This document shows, piece by piece, positions 26,388 to 35,947 of a DNA stretch of 64,000 nt. The position numbers were made by a program, and so were the translations under genes. Numbering within the stretch: the stretch's first letter is position 1; each line of letters starts with the position of its first letter. The DNA is from RUG14515 sp045117995 (GTDB taxonomy: Bacteria > Bacillota_I > Bacilli_A > RFN20 > CAG-826), in assembly GCA_045117995.1 (NCBI GenBank), contig JBGUOH010000001.1, positions 1-64,000 on the forward strand, read 5' to 3'. The notes beneath the pieces are model-generated. The model saw nothing but the letters and a program-made list of their open reading frames with translations. It searched no databases and was not told where the DNA came from.

Positions 26388-26393
26388 GTAACT

Positions 26394-27638
26394 ATGCAAA
26401 AACCTTTAGCGGATTTTTTACGTCCTGAATCTCTCGAGGATATGGTGGGTCAACACCATCTTTTAGACGAAGGAACTGTATTTAGAAAAAGCATTGATAG
26501 TAACCACATTACTAACATGGTTTTCTATGGTCCTCCAGGTGTTGGCAAAACCACACTCGCTAATATCATCGCCAAGAACTCTCATTTATCTTTATATAAA
26601 TTAAACGGCACTAATGCATCAATTGATGACATTAAAAGTGTTATTAAAGAGTCTGATAGTTTCCTTAACGATAAAGGTGTTTTGTTATACTTGGATGAAA
26701 TCCAATACTTAAACAAGAAACAACAACAATCTCTTTTAGAGTTTGTGGAATCAGGCAACATTACACTTATTGCCTCCACAACAGAGAACCCTTACTTCTA
26801 TATCTATCCAGCTTTGATTAGTAGATGTACAGTCTTTGAATTCAAATCACTAAAAGTGGATGATATTAAAGAAGGTTTATTAAAAGCTTGTAAGAAACTT
26901 GGATTAAAGATTGATGAAGATGCTTTAGAAGCCCTCGCGCTTGCCTCTAATGGGGATATGCGCAAGGCTTTAAATAACTTAGATTTTATCTATGGAGCGC
27001 TTAATAAGACTAATGAAATTCGTTTAGACCTTGTTAAACAACTCATTGATAAAGCCAATATTGCTTATGATAGAGGCGAAGACAAACACTTCGATACATT
27101 AAGCGCTTTCATGAAGTCACTTCGAGGTAGTGATCCAGACGCGGCTATCTTCTATTTAGCCAAACTATTGAAGGGTGGAGACATCATTGCCGCCAGCCGT
27201 AGATTATTGTGCTCAGTGAGTGAAGATGTAGGTTTAGCATATCCTCAGTTAATTCCAATCGTTAAAGCCTGTGTTGATAGTGCACTTCAACTTGGTATGC
27301 CAGAAGCAAGATTACCACTTGCTAATGCGACCATTTTAATCGCCACAGCTCCAAAGAGTAACGCTGCTTATTTAGCAGTCGACACCGCTATGGCGGATAT
27401 TGACCAAGGCAAGGGCGCAACAGTTCCTAGAAACTTACAAAATACCCACTTCGATGGAGAGGATGCAAAGGTCAAAGGACAAAACTATATTTATCCACAT
27501 GATTATCCAAATCACTATGTGGAACAACAATATTTACCAGACGATCTCAAAAAGAGAAAATACTATATCCCACAAGATAATAAGAATGAACAATCATTCA
27601 AAGAATATTGGGATAAAATCAAGAAAAAACGCAAATAA
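26394..27638 (+). CDS. rarA: replication-associated recombination ATPase RarA (MgsA)
   Basis: AAA+ ATPase of 414 aa related to clamp loaders and RuvB, acting at stalled replication forks. The order is typical: PLADFLRPESLEDMVGQHHLL at the start, Walker A GPPGVGKTT (~45-53), Walker B YLDEIQ, sensor ASTTENP and an arginine finger region SRC. The C-terminal tetramerisation part carries the family stretch VPRNLQNTHFDG. The length matches Bacillus RarA. Its -10 lies 6 nt from the ATG. The next gene starts 3 nt after its stop. Confidence 0.95.
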   Translation: MQKPLADFLRPESLEDMVGQHHLLDEGTVFRKSIDSNHITNMVFYGPPGVGKTTLANIIAKNSHLSLYKLNGTNASIDDIKSVIKESDSFLNDKGVLLYLDEIQYLNKKQQQSLLEFVESGNITLIASTTENPYFYIYPALISRCTVFEFKSLKVDDIKEGLLKACKKLGLKIDEDALEALALASNGDMRKALNNLDFIYGALNKTNEIRLDLVKQLIDKANIAYDRGEDKHFDTLSAFMKSLRGSDPDAAIFYLAKLLKGGDIIAASRRLLCSVSEDVGLAYPQLIPIVKACVDSALQLGMPEARLPLANATILIATAPKSNAAYLAVDTAMADIDQGKGATVPRNLQNTHFDGEDAKVKGQNYIYPHDYPNHYVEQQYLPDDLKKRKYYIPQDNKNEQSFKEYWDKIKKKRK

Positions 27639-27640
27639 TT

Positions 27641-28555
27641 ATGGATTCTTTAAAAACATTAATGGACAAAAAACAATACGATTTAGTCTTGAAACTAACA
27701 GAGAATAGTCAAGACTCTTTAGCGTTGTTTTATCGCCTCAGTGCGATGCTCGCCACAGGTAAAAGTGAAGCGGCTTTATCTCTAATTAAAGAAAAGAGAC
27801 AAATCCTTTTAACTAAACCTGGTATTTTAATGAAAATCCATATCGAAATACTTTGTTTATTAGGTCGATTTGATGAAGCTTATAGTGAGTTACATTACTA
27901 TCAAGAATTACCATATGAAAATCAAGAAACCGAAGAGATTTTAAACGCTCTTCCTAAGTACATTAGAGAAGAAGAAATTAAAGTCTATCGACATAAAGAA
28001 GTAGGTCAAGATGAGATTAGGCAAAAACTCCTTAGTAAGAACGACGCTGACGTCTTAAGCGCCCTTGATGCGGTGAGAGGTCAACCTCTCGAAGGTTTCC
28101 TTCTTCCAATCTTCAACATCTTAACTAAATACCCACGCCAAATGGTGCGAGCGTTCGCGCTTCTTTTGCTCGTTGCGAGAAAGTACGATAAAAAGGTTTC
28201 CTATTTATTCTTTGATAAGCTCATTGAAGTGGTGCCTTCTGAACTAGAAGAACCATTCGTTTTACCTAATATTGGTAACATGGAAGATATTTCCAGTATG
28301 TTCCAAAACGTTTATCACGACCCATCTTTAAGCCAAAATGCTGTGAACATTCTTTCTTCTTATCTCATTTACTCTTATCCAAATAAACCAGCATTCTCTA
28401 GAGAAGAGATTCTCGTCATCTTTGGTTATCTTGCAAAAGACTTATTAAAGGTCAGAGGAAATAACCTCGAAGAAATGTGCGAGGAATATAACTTAGACAA
28501 AGAAGAAATCAGAGAACAGGTTAATAAAATTAAAGCCCATCTCGATGAATTCTAA
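27641..28555 (+). CDS. TPR-like helical-repeat protein, unknown function
   Basis: A 304-aa cytoplasmic protein that is nearly all alpha-helix. The first ~110 residues form short paired helices (YRLSAMLATGKSEAALSLI, HIEILCLLGRFDEAYSELHYY) with the Ala/Gly/Leu spacing of TPR units. The rest has HEAT-like pairs. It resembles unnamed Firmicutes/Mollicutes TPR proteins; I cannot assign a function. It follows rarA by 2 nt, so the two share a transcript, and it ends at a strong terminator. Confidence 0.72.
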   Translation: MDSLKTLMDKKQYDLVLKLTENSQDSLALFYRLSAMLATGKSEAALSLIKEKRQILLTKPGILMKIHIEILCLLGRFDEAYSELHYYQELPYENQETEEILNALPKYIREEEIKVYRHKEVGQDEIRQKLLSKNDADVLSALDAVRGQPLEGFLLPIFNILTKYPRQMVRAFALLLLVARKYDKKVSYLFFDKLIEVVPSELEEPFVLPNIGNMEDISSMFQNVYHDPSLSQNAVNILSSYLIYSYPNKPAFSREEILVIFGYLAKDLLKVRGNNLEEMCEEYNLDKEEIREQVNKIKAHLDEF

Positions 28556-28581
28556 AACCTCACTCTTCTTATAAAGAAAAT

Positions 28582-28610
28582 AACAAGCGCTTTTGCTTGT
28601 TTTTTATTTT
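28582..28610 (+). terminator. intrinsic terminator upstream of tig
   Basis: Stem AACAAGC (28582-28588) with GCTTGTT (28595-28601), then a T-rich run. Confidence 0.85.
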
Positions 28611-28663
28611 ACACACGTGATATATTTATACACGCACAACTCGAAAGGATAAAATTACATATC

Positions 28664-29941
28664 ATGGAAAGAAAAGTTAAAAAATTAGAACACTGCCATA
28701 CTGAAGTAACAGTTAACGTCGATAAAGACTTATGGAAAAAAGCGCAAAACAAAGCTTTCAAGAAAATCGCCGCTAACATCACAGTTCCAGGTTTCCGTAA
28801 AGGTAAAGCCCCAGAAAACATGTTAAAAGGCCGTGTTGATCAAATGAAAGTCTTCAACGAAGCCATCAATGATGTCCTTCAACCAGTTTACGAAGACGTC
28901 TTAAAAGGTGAAAACCTTCAACCAATGGCTAGACCAGCCTTTGATGTCACAAAATTAAGTGAAGAAGAATTAGAAGTTAAAGTCACAGTCGTGACCCGCC
29001 CAGAAGTTAACCTTGGTAAATATACTGGTTACGAATTAGGCAAAGAAAACGCTGAAGTCAAAGAAGAAGAAATTGACCAAGCTATTGAACAATTAAGAAA
29101 ACAAAACGCAACCATCGCTCCAAAAGAAGGCCAAGCTGAAAAAGGCGACACAGTCGTCATGGACTTCGAAGGTTTCGTTGATGGTGTCCCATTCGATGGC
29201 GGCAAAGCTGAAAACCACGAATTAGAATTAGGTAGTGGTCAATTCATTCCAGGTTTCGAAGATCAATTAGTCGGTGCCTCCGCTGGTATCGAAGTGGAAG
29301 TTAAAGTTAAATTCCCAGAAAACTATGGTCCAGATGAAATCTCTGGTAAAGATGCGATTTTCAAATGTAAGATTCACGAAGTGAAACAAAAAATCTTACC
29401 TGAATTAGATGAAGAATTCATCAAAGACTTAAATTTACCAGAAGTTGCTAACGTCGAACAATTAAGAGCCAATCGTAAAGACGCAATCCTAAAAAATAAA
29501 GAAAACGCCGCTAAACAAAACTACTTAAATAAATTAGTCGACGAAATTAAGAAAGTTTCTACATTCGACATCGCTGACGAAGTCATCGCTGAAGAAACAG
29601 AAAACCGTAAAAAACAATTTGAACAAAGATTACAACAATCCGGTATCGATCTCGAACAATATAAGATCTTAACCAAGACCACCGATGAAGCTTTAACACA
29701 ACAATTATCCGAAGAAGCTAAAGTTGGTTTAGAAAGCTTCCTCGTCATGGAAACAGTTGGTGAAAAAGAAAAGATCGATGTCACTAACGAAGAACTTGAA
29801 GCCGAACTCGCCAAGATGGGCGAACAATACAAGATGAGTGTTGACCAAATCAAACAAGCTTTAGGTCAACAAATTGTGAACTTCCGTCACAATATGCTCA
29901 TGCAAAAGATTGAACAATTCTTATTCGAAAACAACAAATAA
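28664..29941 (+). CDS. tig: trigger factor chaperone
   Basis: Ribosome-associated peptidyl-prolyl isomerase and chaperone, 425 aa. The ribosome-binding signature GFRKGKAP (~43-50) is in the N-terminal domain. The FKBP-type PPIase domain follows (GDTVVMDFEGFVDGVPFDGG, ~155-240), then the long helical C-terminal domain. All three domains are present at normal size. A GAAAGGA element lies rather far (about 14 nt) from the ATG. Codon choice is strongly biased (AAA, GAA, C-ending pyrimidines), as expected for a highly expressed gene. lon follows, a common order. Confidence 0.97.
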   Translation: MERKVKKLEHCHTEVTVNVDKDLWKKAQNKAFKKIAANITVPGFRKGKAPENMLKGRVDQMKVFNEAINDVLQPVYEDVLKGENLQPMARPAFDVTKLSEEELEVKVTVVTRPEVNLGKYTGYELGKENAEVKEEEIDQAIEQLRKQNATIAPKEGQAEKGDTVVMDFEGFVDGVPFDGGKAENHELELGSGQFIPGFEDQLVGASAGIEVEVKVKFPENYGPDEISGKDAIFKCKIHEVKQKILPELDEEFIKDLNLPEVANVEQLRANRKDAILKNKENAAKQNYLNKLVDEIKKVSTFDIADEVIAEETENRKKQFEQRLQQSGIDLEQYKILTKTTDEALTQQLSEEAKVGLESFLVMETVGEKEKIDVTNEELEAELAKMGEQYKMSVDQIKQALGQQIVNFRHNMLMQKIEQFLFENNK

Positions 29942-29977
29942 TTTAATTTATTAAATTAAAAAGGAGGTCATGTTTAT

Positions 29978-32305
29978 ATGAGTGATAAACCACAAACATT
30001 AACCTTGCCATTATTACCAACACGCAGTTTCGTGCTCTTCCCAAGCACAATTCAACCAATTGAAGCGGGAAGAAACTTCTCCATTAACGCGATTCATGCT
30101 GCCCACTTACAAGCAGACTCATTGCTTTTTGTGGCGTGCCAAAAAAATCCAAATGATGAATTCATCGATTTTGACAATATCTATCACGTTGGTAGTTTAT
30201 GCCGTATCGTTTCCATCGTGGAAAAAGGCGACCTAGTTCGTGTTAGAGTGGATGTCGTCGAAAGAATCGTTTTAAACGAAGTGACATTCGACCAAACCAA
30301 TGGTTACTATGTCGCTAATGCGGTTATCGATAACGTTCCACAAATGGACGAGGTCACAAACGAATCAATTATTCGTGCGATTGTTGATAAATTAAACAAC
30401 TTACCAAACGTGTTGTCTCTTTTAAACAAGTCCACTTTAAACCAAGTGAACAAAGTGAAAGACGCAGCCAGTTTATGCTATATCCTTGCTAGCAACATGC
30501 AATCTTCTACAGAAGAAAAGCAAGCCATGCTTGAATGTAACAATGTTAATGAACTCATGGAAAAAGTCTTAAGACTTATTTCTGGTGAACAAACCAAAGC
30601 ACAAATCGATGAAAACATCGCTAACAGTGTTCGTGAGTCCACAGAAAAGAGTCAAAAAGAGTATTTCCTTAGAGAAAAACTTAAAGCCATTAAGAAAGAG
30701 TTAGGCGAAGTCACTAACGATGGTAATTCTCCAGAATCAATCTTAGAGAAACTTGAGAAGAACCCATATCCAGAAAACATCAAAAAGAAAGTCAAAGCGG
30801 AACTCGCTAAATTCGATATGATGCCACAAGGCTCACTCGAAGCAGCGTTAATCCAATCCTACTTAGATGTTCTCATGAACATTCCTTGGTGGGAAAAGAC
30901 TGAAGATGATGAAGACTTAAAACACGTCGAACAAATTCTTGATGAAGACCATTATGGTCTTGAGAACCCAAAGAAGAGAATTGTCGAATACTTAGCCATT
31001 AAGAAATTAACTGGCAATCTTAAATCCCCAATTCTTTGCTTCTATGGTCCTCCAGGCACAGGTAAGACTTCTTTAGGTAAGTCCATCGCTAGAGCGTTAG
31101 GAAGAAAATTCTTCAAGTGCTCTTTAGGTGGTATCTCTGATGAAGCGGAAATCCGTGGTCATAGAAGAACATATGTTGGTGCGCTTCCAGGCCGTATCAT
31201 TCAAGGCATGAGAAAGGCCGGAGTGACTAACCCTGTGTTTTTACTCGACGAAGTCGATAAACTCGCTTCTAGCTATAAAGGCGACCCCGCAAGTGCGCTT
31301 TTAGAAGTCTTAGACCCAGAACAAAACAACCAATTCAACGATAACTACGTTGAAGAACCATACGATTTAAGCGATGTCTTATTCATTTGTACCGCGAACT
31401 ATTTAGACAATATTCCTGGTCCATTAAGAGATCGTCTTGAATTAATTCAACTTTCTTCCTATACCGAAATTGAGAAGATGCACATCGCTACTGAACATTT
31501 AGTGAAAAAGCAAATCGCTCTTAACGGTTTAAAAGAAGAACAAGTATCCTTCGAAGATGACGCTTTGAGATTCATCATCCGTTCTTACACACGTGAAGCG
31601 GGTGTCCGTGAACTCGAAAGAAAGATTGCTTCCTGTTTAAGAAAGGTCGCTGTCGCTTATGTTAAAGATCCAAGCATCGAACATACAGTCGTCACACCTG
31701 ACAAAGTCAGAGAATATCTCGGTGTTCCATATTTCGAAGATACACAAAAAGAAAAAGAAGCCCAAGTTGGTGTTGTTACTGGCTTAGCTTATACAGAATA
31801 TGGTGGTGACATCTTACCAATCGAAGTTAACTACTTCAAAGGTAAAGGTGCTCTCATCTTAACTGGTCATTTAGGCGATGTGATGAAGGAGAGTGCTTCT
31901 ATTGCCCTTGACTACGTCAAGAGTAACGCTGAAGCTTTCCAAATCGATCCAGAAATCTTCGCTAACAATGATATCCATATCCACGTTCCTGAAGGTGCTG
32001 TTCCAAAAGATGGTCCAAGCGCAGGCGTGGCCATGACATGTGCAATTATTTCTTGCTTAAGCAAACGTCCAGTTTCTCCAGATGTGGCGATGACTGGTGA
32101 AGTGACCTTAAGAGGACAATCTTTACCAATTGGTGGTTTAAGAGAAAAATCTTTAGCCGCCTTAAGAAGTGGTATTAAGAAAATTGTCGTTCCAAAAGAC
32201 AATAAAAAGGATGTCGACGAACTTCCTAAGGAAGTTAAAGACACTCTTAAAATCGTCTATATGTCTTCTGTGGAAGACGCAATTAAAGAAAGCTTTGTGA
32301 GATGA
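29978..32305 (+). CDS. lon: ATP-dependent protease Lon
   Basis: Cytoplasmic AAA+ serine protease of 775 aa that degrades misfolded and regulatory proteins. It has an N-terminal substrate-binding domain (LPLLPTRSFVLFP), AAA+ module with Walker A GPPGTGKTS (~357) and the C-terminal protease. The catalytic Ser lies in PKDGPSAGVAMT (~680) and the Lys in REKSLAALRSG (~720). The SD AAGGAGGT is 9 nt before the ATG. A nearer upstream ATG (29970) is out of frame. Its TGA overlaps the start of ysxC (ATGA). No CIRCE or CtsR box was recognised upstream. Confidence 0.97.
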   Translation: MSDKPQTLTLPLLPTRSFVLFPSTIQPIEAGRNFSINAIHAAHLQADSLLFVACQKNPNDEFIDFDNIYHVGSLCRIVSIVEKGDLVRVRVDVVERIVLNEVTFDQTNGYYVANAVIDNVPQMDEVTNESIIRAIVDKLNNLPNVLSLLNKSTLNQVNKVKDAASLCYILASNMQSSTEEKQAMLECNNVNELMEKVLRLISGEQTKAQIDENIANSVRESTEKSQKEYFLREKLKAIKKELGEVTNDGNSPESILEKLEKNPYPENIKKKVKAELAKFDMMPQGSLEAALIQSYLDVLMNIPWWEKTEDDEDLKHVEQILDEDHYGLENPKKRIVEYLAIKKLTGNLKSPILCFYGPPGTGKTSLGKSIARALGRKFFKCSLGGISDEAEIRGHRRTYVGALPGRIIQGMRKAGVTNPVFLLDEVDKLASSYKGDPASALLEVLDPEQNNQFNDNYVEEPYDLSDVLFICTANYLDNIPGPLRDRLELIQLSSYTEIEKMHIATEHLVKKQIALNGLKEEQVSFEDDALRFIIRSYTREAGVRELERKIASCLRKVAVAYVKDPSIEHTVVTPDKVREYLGVPYFEDTQKEKEAQVGVVTGLAYTEYGGDILPIEVNYFKGKGALILTGHLGDVMKESASIALDYVKSNAEAFQIDPEIFANNDIHIHVPEGAVPKDGPSAGVAMTCAIISCLSKRPVSPDVAMTGEVTLRGQSLPIGGLREKSLAALRSGIKKIVVPKDNKKDVDELPKEVKDTLKIVYMSSVEDAIKESFVR

Positions 32306-32880
32306 TCAATTTTTTAAACGCGACATTTATCAAATCTTGCCCAAATAGAGACGAAAGACCTCAGGCGCAAAAACCTGAGGTTTTAATCGTCGGGCGTTCC
32401 AATGTTGGTAAATCATCTTTGATTAACGCTTTAACACAAAGAAAGAAATTAGCCTTTACTAGCTCTAAACCAGGCCATACACGTCTATTAAATTATTATG
32501 ATATAGACGCTAAGTTCTATCTCGTAGACGCTCCTGGATATGGCTACGCTAAAGGTGGCATTGATTTAGATAAACTCTTCGCGGAAATGATGGAATCATA
32601 TTTCGCTGATAATAAAGATTTAAAACTCGTTTTAATTCTTTTAGACGCTAGAAGAGAACTCAATGTTGACGACATTCAAATCATTGATTACGTGAAAGAA
32701 AATGAGATTCCTTTCGCCGTGGTCATTACTAAGTGTGATAAGGTTAATCAAAAAGAGAGAGCCGCGCTTAATAAACATCTCAAAGAAATGGAACTTACTA
32801 ACGAACAGGTTTATTTCACATCCGCTTTAAAAGCGCATACACTAGACCTTTTGAAAAAAGGGATTGAGAAAAGCCTTTAG
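32302..32880 (+). CDS. ysxC: ribosome-biogenesis GTPase YsxC/EngB
   Basis: A 192-aa TrmE-Era-type GTPase needed for assembly of the 50S subunit. G1 is GRSNVGKSS (~30-38), G3 is DAPGYGYAK, G4 is TKCDK and the family's KPGHT switch stretch is present. It is coupled to lon by a 4-nt overlap, the usual lon-ysxC order of Bacilli. The promoter of the downstream T-box begins inside its last codons. Confidence 0.96.
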   Translation: MINFLNATFIKSCPNRDERPQAQKPEVLIVGRSNVGKSSLINALTQRKKLAFTSSKPGHTRLLNYYDIDAKFYLVDAPGYGYAKGGIDLDKLFAEMMESYFADNKDLKLVLILLDARRELNVDDIQIIDYVKENEIPFAVVITKCDKVNQKERAALNKHLKEMELTNEQVYFTSALKAHTLDLLKKGIEKSL

Positions 32881-32891
32881 TTTAGTATAAT
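32864..32891 (+). promoter_or_regulatory. promoter of the valS T-box transcript
   Basis: TTGAGA (32864-32869), 16-nt spacer, TATAAT (32886-32891). The -35 is inside the 3' end of ysxC. Confidence 0.7.
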
Positions 32892-32896
32892 AATTA

Positions 32897-33095
32897 ACGT
32901 CCGTTGAAGAAGAGGAGTAATCTAATTACCGCTCATAGAGAGTCGAGGATGGTGGAAGCTCGATAGCAGGCTTAGATGAAGGTCGCTTTGGAGGAATAGT
33001 TACCTAGCGAAAATAGGTTAATGAAGTGCGTAGGCCAAATGTCTACGAACTAAGGTGGTACCACGCGTAAGCGTCCTTAGATAGGGCGTTTTTAT
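32897..33095 (+). promoter_or_regulatory. T-box riboswitch of valS
   Basis: A T-box leader that senses uncharged tRNA-Val. Stem I contains the AGTA and AGAGAG elements and the distal GGTGGAAGC loop. The likely specifier is GTC (32982-32984) after GATGAAG, a valine codon. The conserved T-box AAGGTGGTACCACGCG is at 33052-33067. The terminator stem that competes with the antiterminator is AAGCGTCCT with AGGGCGTTT (about 33069-33093), followed by T-rich sequence. With uncharged tRNA bound, valS is transcribed. Confidence 0.93.
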
Positions 33096-33112
33096 TTTAT
33101 GGAGGTAAGTTT

Positions 33113-35707
33113 ATGTTAGATAAACGTTACGATCACTTACAAGTAGAAAAAGATAAGTACCAGAACTGGAAGAGTAAGGGTTACTTCACAAGTGGTGATA
33201 TTTCTAAGAAACCATTTAGTATTGTTATCCCTCCTCCAAACGTTACTGGTAAGTTACATATTGGTCATACTTGGGACACAACTATTCAAGACATTATTGT
33301 CCGCTATAAGAAGATGCAAGGCTACGATGTTTTATGGCTTCCAGGCATGGATCACGCGGGTATTGCTACCCAAGCTAAAGTCATGGAAAAGCTCAGAAAT
33401 ATGGGTAAAGACGTGACGAAAATCACACGTGAAGAGTTTTTACAATGGGCTTGGTCATGGAAAGATGAATACGCAAGTCACATCCATGAACAATGGGCTC
33501 AAATGGGTTTAGCGCTTGACTATACCAAGGAAAGATTCACCCTTGATGAAGGCTTAAACTACGCTGTTAGAACAGTCTTCGTCACCTTATATAACAAAGG
33601 ATTAATTTATCAAGGCGAAAGAATTATTAACTGGGACCCAGTGCAAATGACAGCCCTCTCTAACGTCGAAGTTATCCACCAAGACGATAAGGGTTATATG
33701 TACTATTTCAAATATCCAATCGTGGGTTCAGATGAATACTTAACAGTGGCCACAACAAGACCAGAAACCATGTTCGGTGATGTCTGTGTTGTCGTTAATC
33801 CTGAAGATAAAAGATATACAAAATATCACGGAATGAAGGTTATCAATCCAGCAAACGGAGATGAACTTCCAATTATCTGTGATGAATACGTTGATATTGA
33901 ATTTGGTACTGGTGCCATGAAATGTACACCTGCCCATGACCCTAATGACTTTATCATTGGTCAAAAATATGGCTTAGAAATGCCAATCATCTTTAATAAA
34001 GATGCCACAATGAACGAAAAGTGTGGTCAATATAAAGGCATGGATAGATTTGTCTGTCGTGAGGCCTTAATTGAAAACATTAAGAAAGATGGTAACTTTG
34101 TTAAACAAGAAGAAATCGTCCACCCAGTTGGTCACAGTGAAAGAAGTAACGCGGTCGTGGAACCAATGCTTTCCAAACAATGGTTCATTAAGATGCGTCC
34201 TCTTGCGGATCAAGCTTTAGCCAATCAAAAGAAGAAAGGTGATAAAGTCTCCTTTGTTCCAGAAAGATTTGAAAAGGTCTTCATCCAATGGATGGAAAAA
34301 GCGGAAGACTGGTGTATTTCCCGTCAATTATGGTGGGGTCATCGTATTCCTGCTTATTACAATAAGCATACTGGTGAAGTTAAGGTCTTAATGGATCCAC
34401 CAGCGGACATGGAAAACTGGGAACAAGAAAGCGATGTTCTTGATACTTGGTTCTCCAGTGCTTTATGGCCATTCTCCACAATGGGTTGGCCAAACAAAAC
34501 TCCAGAATTAGAAAGATACTTCCCAACCGATGTCTTAGTCACAGGTTACGATATTATCTTCTTCTGGGTTTCTAGAATGATTTTCCAAAGCTTAGAAATG
34601 AATGGCGTTAGACCATTTAAAGAAGTTGTTATTCATGGTCTTGTTAGAGACGAATTAGGCCGTAAAATGTCTAAGACATTAGGTAACGGTGTTGACCCAA
34701 TTAAAGTCATCGCTGATTACGGCGCTGATGCCTTAAGATATTTCTTAACAACCAACAGTACACCTGGACAAGATATGAGATATATTGATGAAAAGGTGCA
34801 AGCGGCTTCTAATTATTTAAATAAAATATGGAATAGCGCGCGTTACGTGTTATCTATCTTAGGTGATGACTATAAAGAAGAGCCATTATCTTTAGATAAG
34901 ATGTCCGCTCTTGATAAGTGGATTATTAATAGACTTAATACCACAATCAAGAATGTCACCATGAATATGGATAAATATGACTTCAACGCGGCTAGTAACC
35001 ACCTTTATAACTTCGTTTATGATGATTTCTGCTCTCAATACTTAGAAATGTCTAAAGTCGCTCTCAATAGCGATAATGAAGAAAGTAAGAATACCACAAA
35101 AGCGGTGTTACTTAAGTGCTTGAAGAATACTATTCTTCTCATCTATCCATACACTCCATTCATCGCTGAAGAATTATATTGCTCACTTCCAACTCACTTA
35201 GAATCCATCATGCTTGAAACATATCCAAAATATGACAAGAAGTTATTCGATGATTCTAAAGACTATCAAGTTGAGTTATTGTTCAACCTCATCAAAGATG
35301 TGAGAAACTACAAGATTGAAAACAAGTTAGCACCAAACGCTAGCCTCGACTTATCCTTATTATTAAAAGAAGAAATGTTTGATGGCTTCTTAGCCTATCT
35401 TAAGAGATTCTCCTTCTCTGAAGTGAAACTCTTAAATAAAGATCAACACGTCGAAGGTGAATCACACATCTATAACGAAGCGGAACTTTATATCGCTAGT
35501 GGCATTGATAAAGCCGAACTCTTAGCGAAGTTAGATAAAGATATTGAAGCCTTAAATAACGAAATCAAACGTTGTGAAAACATGCTCAATAATCCTAACT
35601 TTACAAGCAAGGCTCCAGAAGCTAAAGTGGCCCTTGAAAGAGAAAAATTAGCCAAACACCAAGAAAATTTGCAAGTTTTATTAGAAAAAAGAAAGAAAAT
35701 TGCATAA
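33113..35707 (+). CDS. valS: valyl-tRNA synthetase
   Basis: Class I synthetase of 864 aa charging tRNA-Val. The HIGH motif is in PPPNVTGKLHIGHT (~50). The editing domain follows (TTRPETMFGD, MKCTPAHDPND), then KMSKTLGN (~517; KMSKS variant), the anticodon-binding helical domain and the C-terminal coiled coil (last ~65 residues). Complete and of normal length. SD GGAGGT precedes the ATG. Expression is controlled by the T-box immediately upstream. Confidence 0.97.
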   Translation: MLDKRYDHLQVEKDKYQNWKSKGYFTSGDISKKPFSIVIPPPNVTGKLHIGHTWDTTIQDIIVRYKKMQGYDVLWLPGMDHAGIATQAKVMEKLRNMGKDVTKITREEFLQWAWSWKDEYASHIHEQWAQMGLALDYTKERFTLDEGLNYAVRTVFVTLYNKGLIYQGERIINWDPVQMTALSNVEVIHQDDKGYMYYFKYPIVGSDEYLTVATTRPETMFGDVCVVVNPEDKRYTKYHGMKVINPANGDELPIICDEYVDIEFGTGAMKCTPAHDPNDFIIGQKYGLEMPIIFNKDATMNEKCGQYKGMDRFVCREALIENIKKDGNFVKQEEIVHPVGHSERSNAVVEPMLSKQWFIKMRPLADQALANQKKKGDKVSFVPERFEKVFIQWMEKAEDWCISRQLWWGHRIPAYYNKHTGEVKVLMDPPADMENWEQESDVLDTWFSSALWPFSTMGWPNKTPELERYFPTDVLVTGYDIIFFWVSRMIFQSLEMNGVRPFKEVVIHGLVRDELGRKMSKTLGNGVDPIKVIADYGADALRYFLTTNSTPGQDMRYIDEKVQAASNYLNKIWNSARYVLSILGDDYKEEPLSLDKMSALDKWIINRLNTTIKNVTMNMDKYDFNAASNHLYNFVYDDFCSQYLEMSKVALNSDNEESKNTTKAVLLKCLKNTILLIYPYTPFIAEELYCSLPTHLESIMLETYPKYDKKLFDDSKDYQVELLFNLIKDVRNYKIENKLAPNASLDLSLLLKEEMFDGFLAYLKRFSFSEVKLLNKDQHVEGESHIYNEAELYIASGIDKAELLAKLDKDIEALNNEIKRCENMLNNPNFTSKAPEAKVALEREKLAKHQENLQVLLEKRKKIA

Positions 35708-35730
35708 TTTTAGGAAAAATTTCAATTTAG

Positions 35731-35764
35731 CCTCCTATTTATTAAGTAGGAGGTTTTATTTTTT
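35731..35764 (+). promoter_or_regulatory. hairpin that terminates valS and hides the SD of the next gene
   Basis: CCTCCTA (35731-35737) pairs perfectly with TAGGAGG (35747-35753), followed by a T-rich run. It looks like the valS terminator. Its 3' arm is also the AGGAGG Shine-Dalgarno of the 60-aa gene, 11 nt before that ATG, so the same hairpin could block translation of readthrough transcripts. Confidence 0.7.
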
Positions 35765-35947
35765 ATGACTTACAAACTAATGACTACTGAAGAGATGCAA
35801 AACCATTATGTTGGTGAAGCAATCACCTTGACCGCAGTGATGGCAATCCTTGCTGTAGCGATTGTCGCTGTTGTCATTTATCGCTTGTTCAGAAGTGGTA
35901 AAGGTGGCGTCTCAATTCCAGGTGGCTGGAAATTCTCTTGGAACTAA
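35765..35947 (+). CDS. small membrane peptide with leader-like N-terminus
   Basis: A 60-aa protein. The first ~18 residues are polar and acidic with a TTEEMQ segment and end in VGEA, somewhat like a double-glycine-type leader. One long hydrophobic segment (~19-41) is followed by RLFRSGKGG and a Gly/Trp tail ending GGWKFSWN. The layout recalls small bacteriocin-like or membrane-stress peptides, but no processing or export partner lies nearby; the function is unknown. ATGs at codons 6 and 11 are alternative starts. It is coupled to radC by a shared A (TAATG). Confidence 0.65.
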   Translation: MTYKLMTTEEMQNHYVGEAITLTAVMAILAVAIVAVVIYRLFRSGKGGVSIPGGWKFSWN

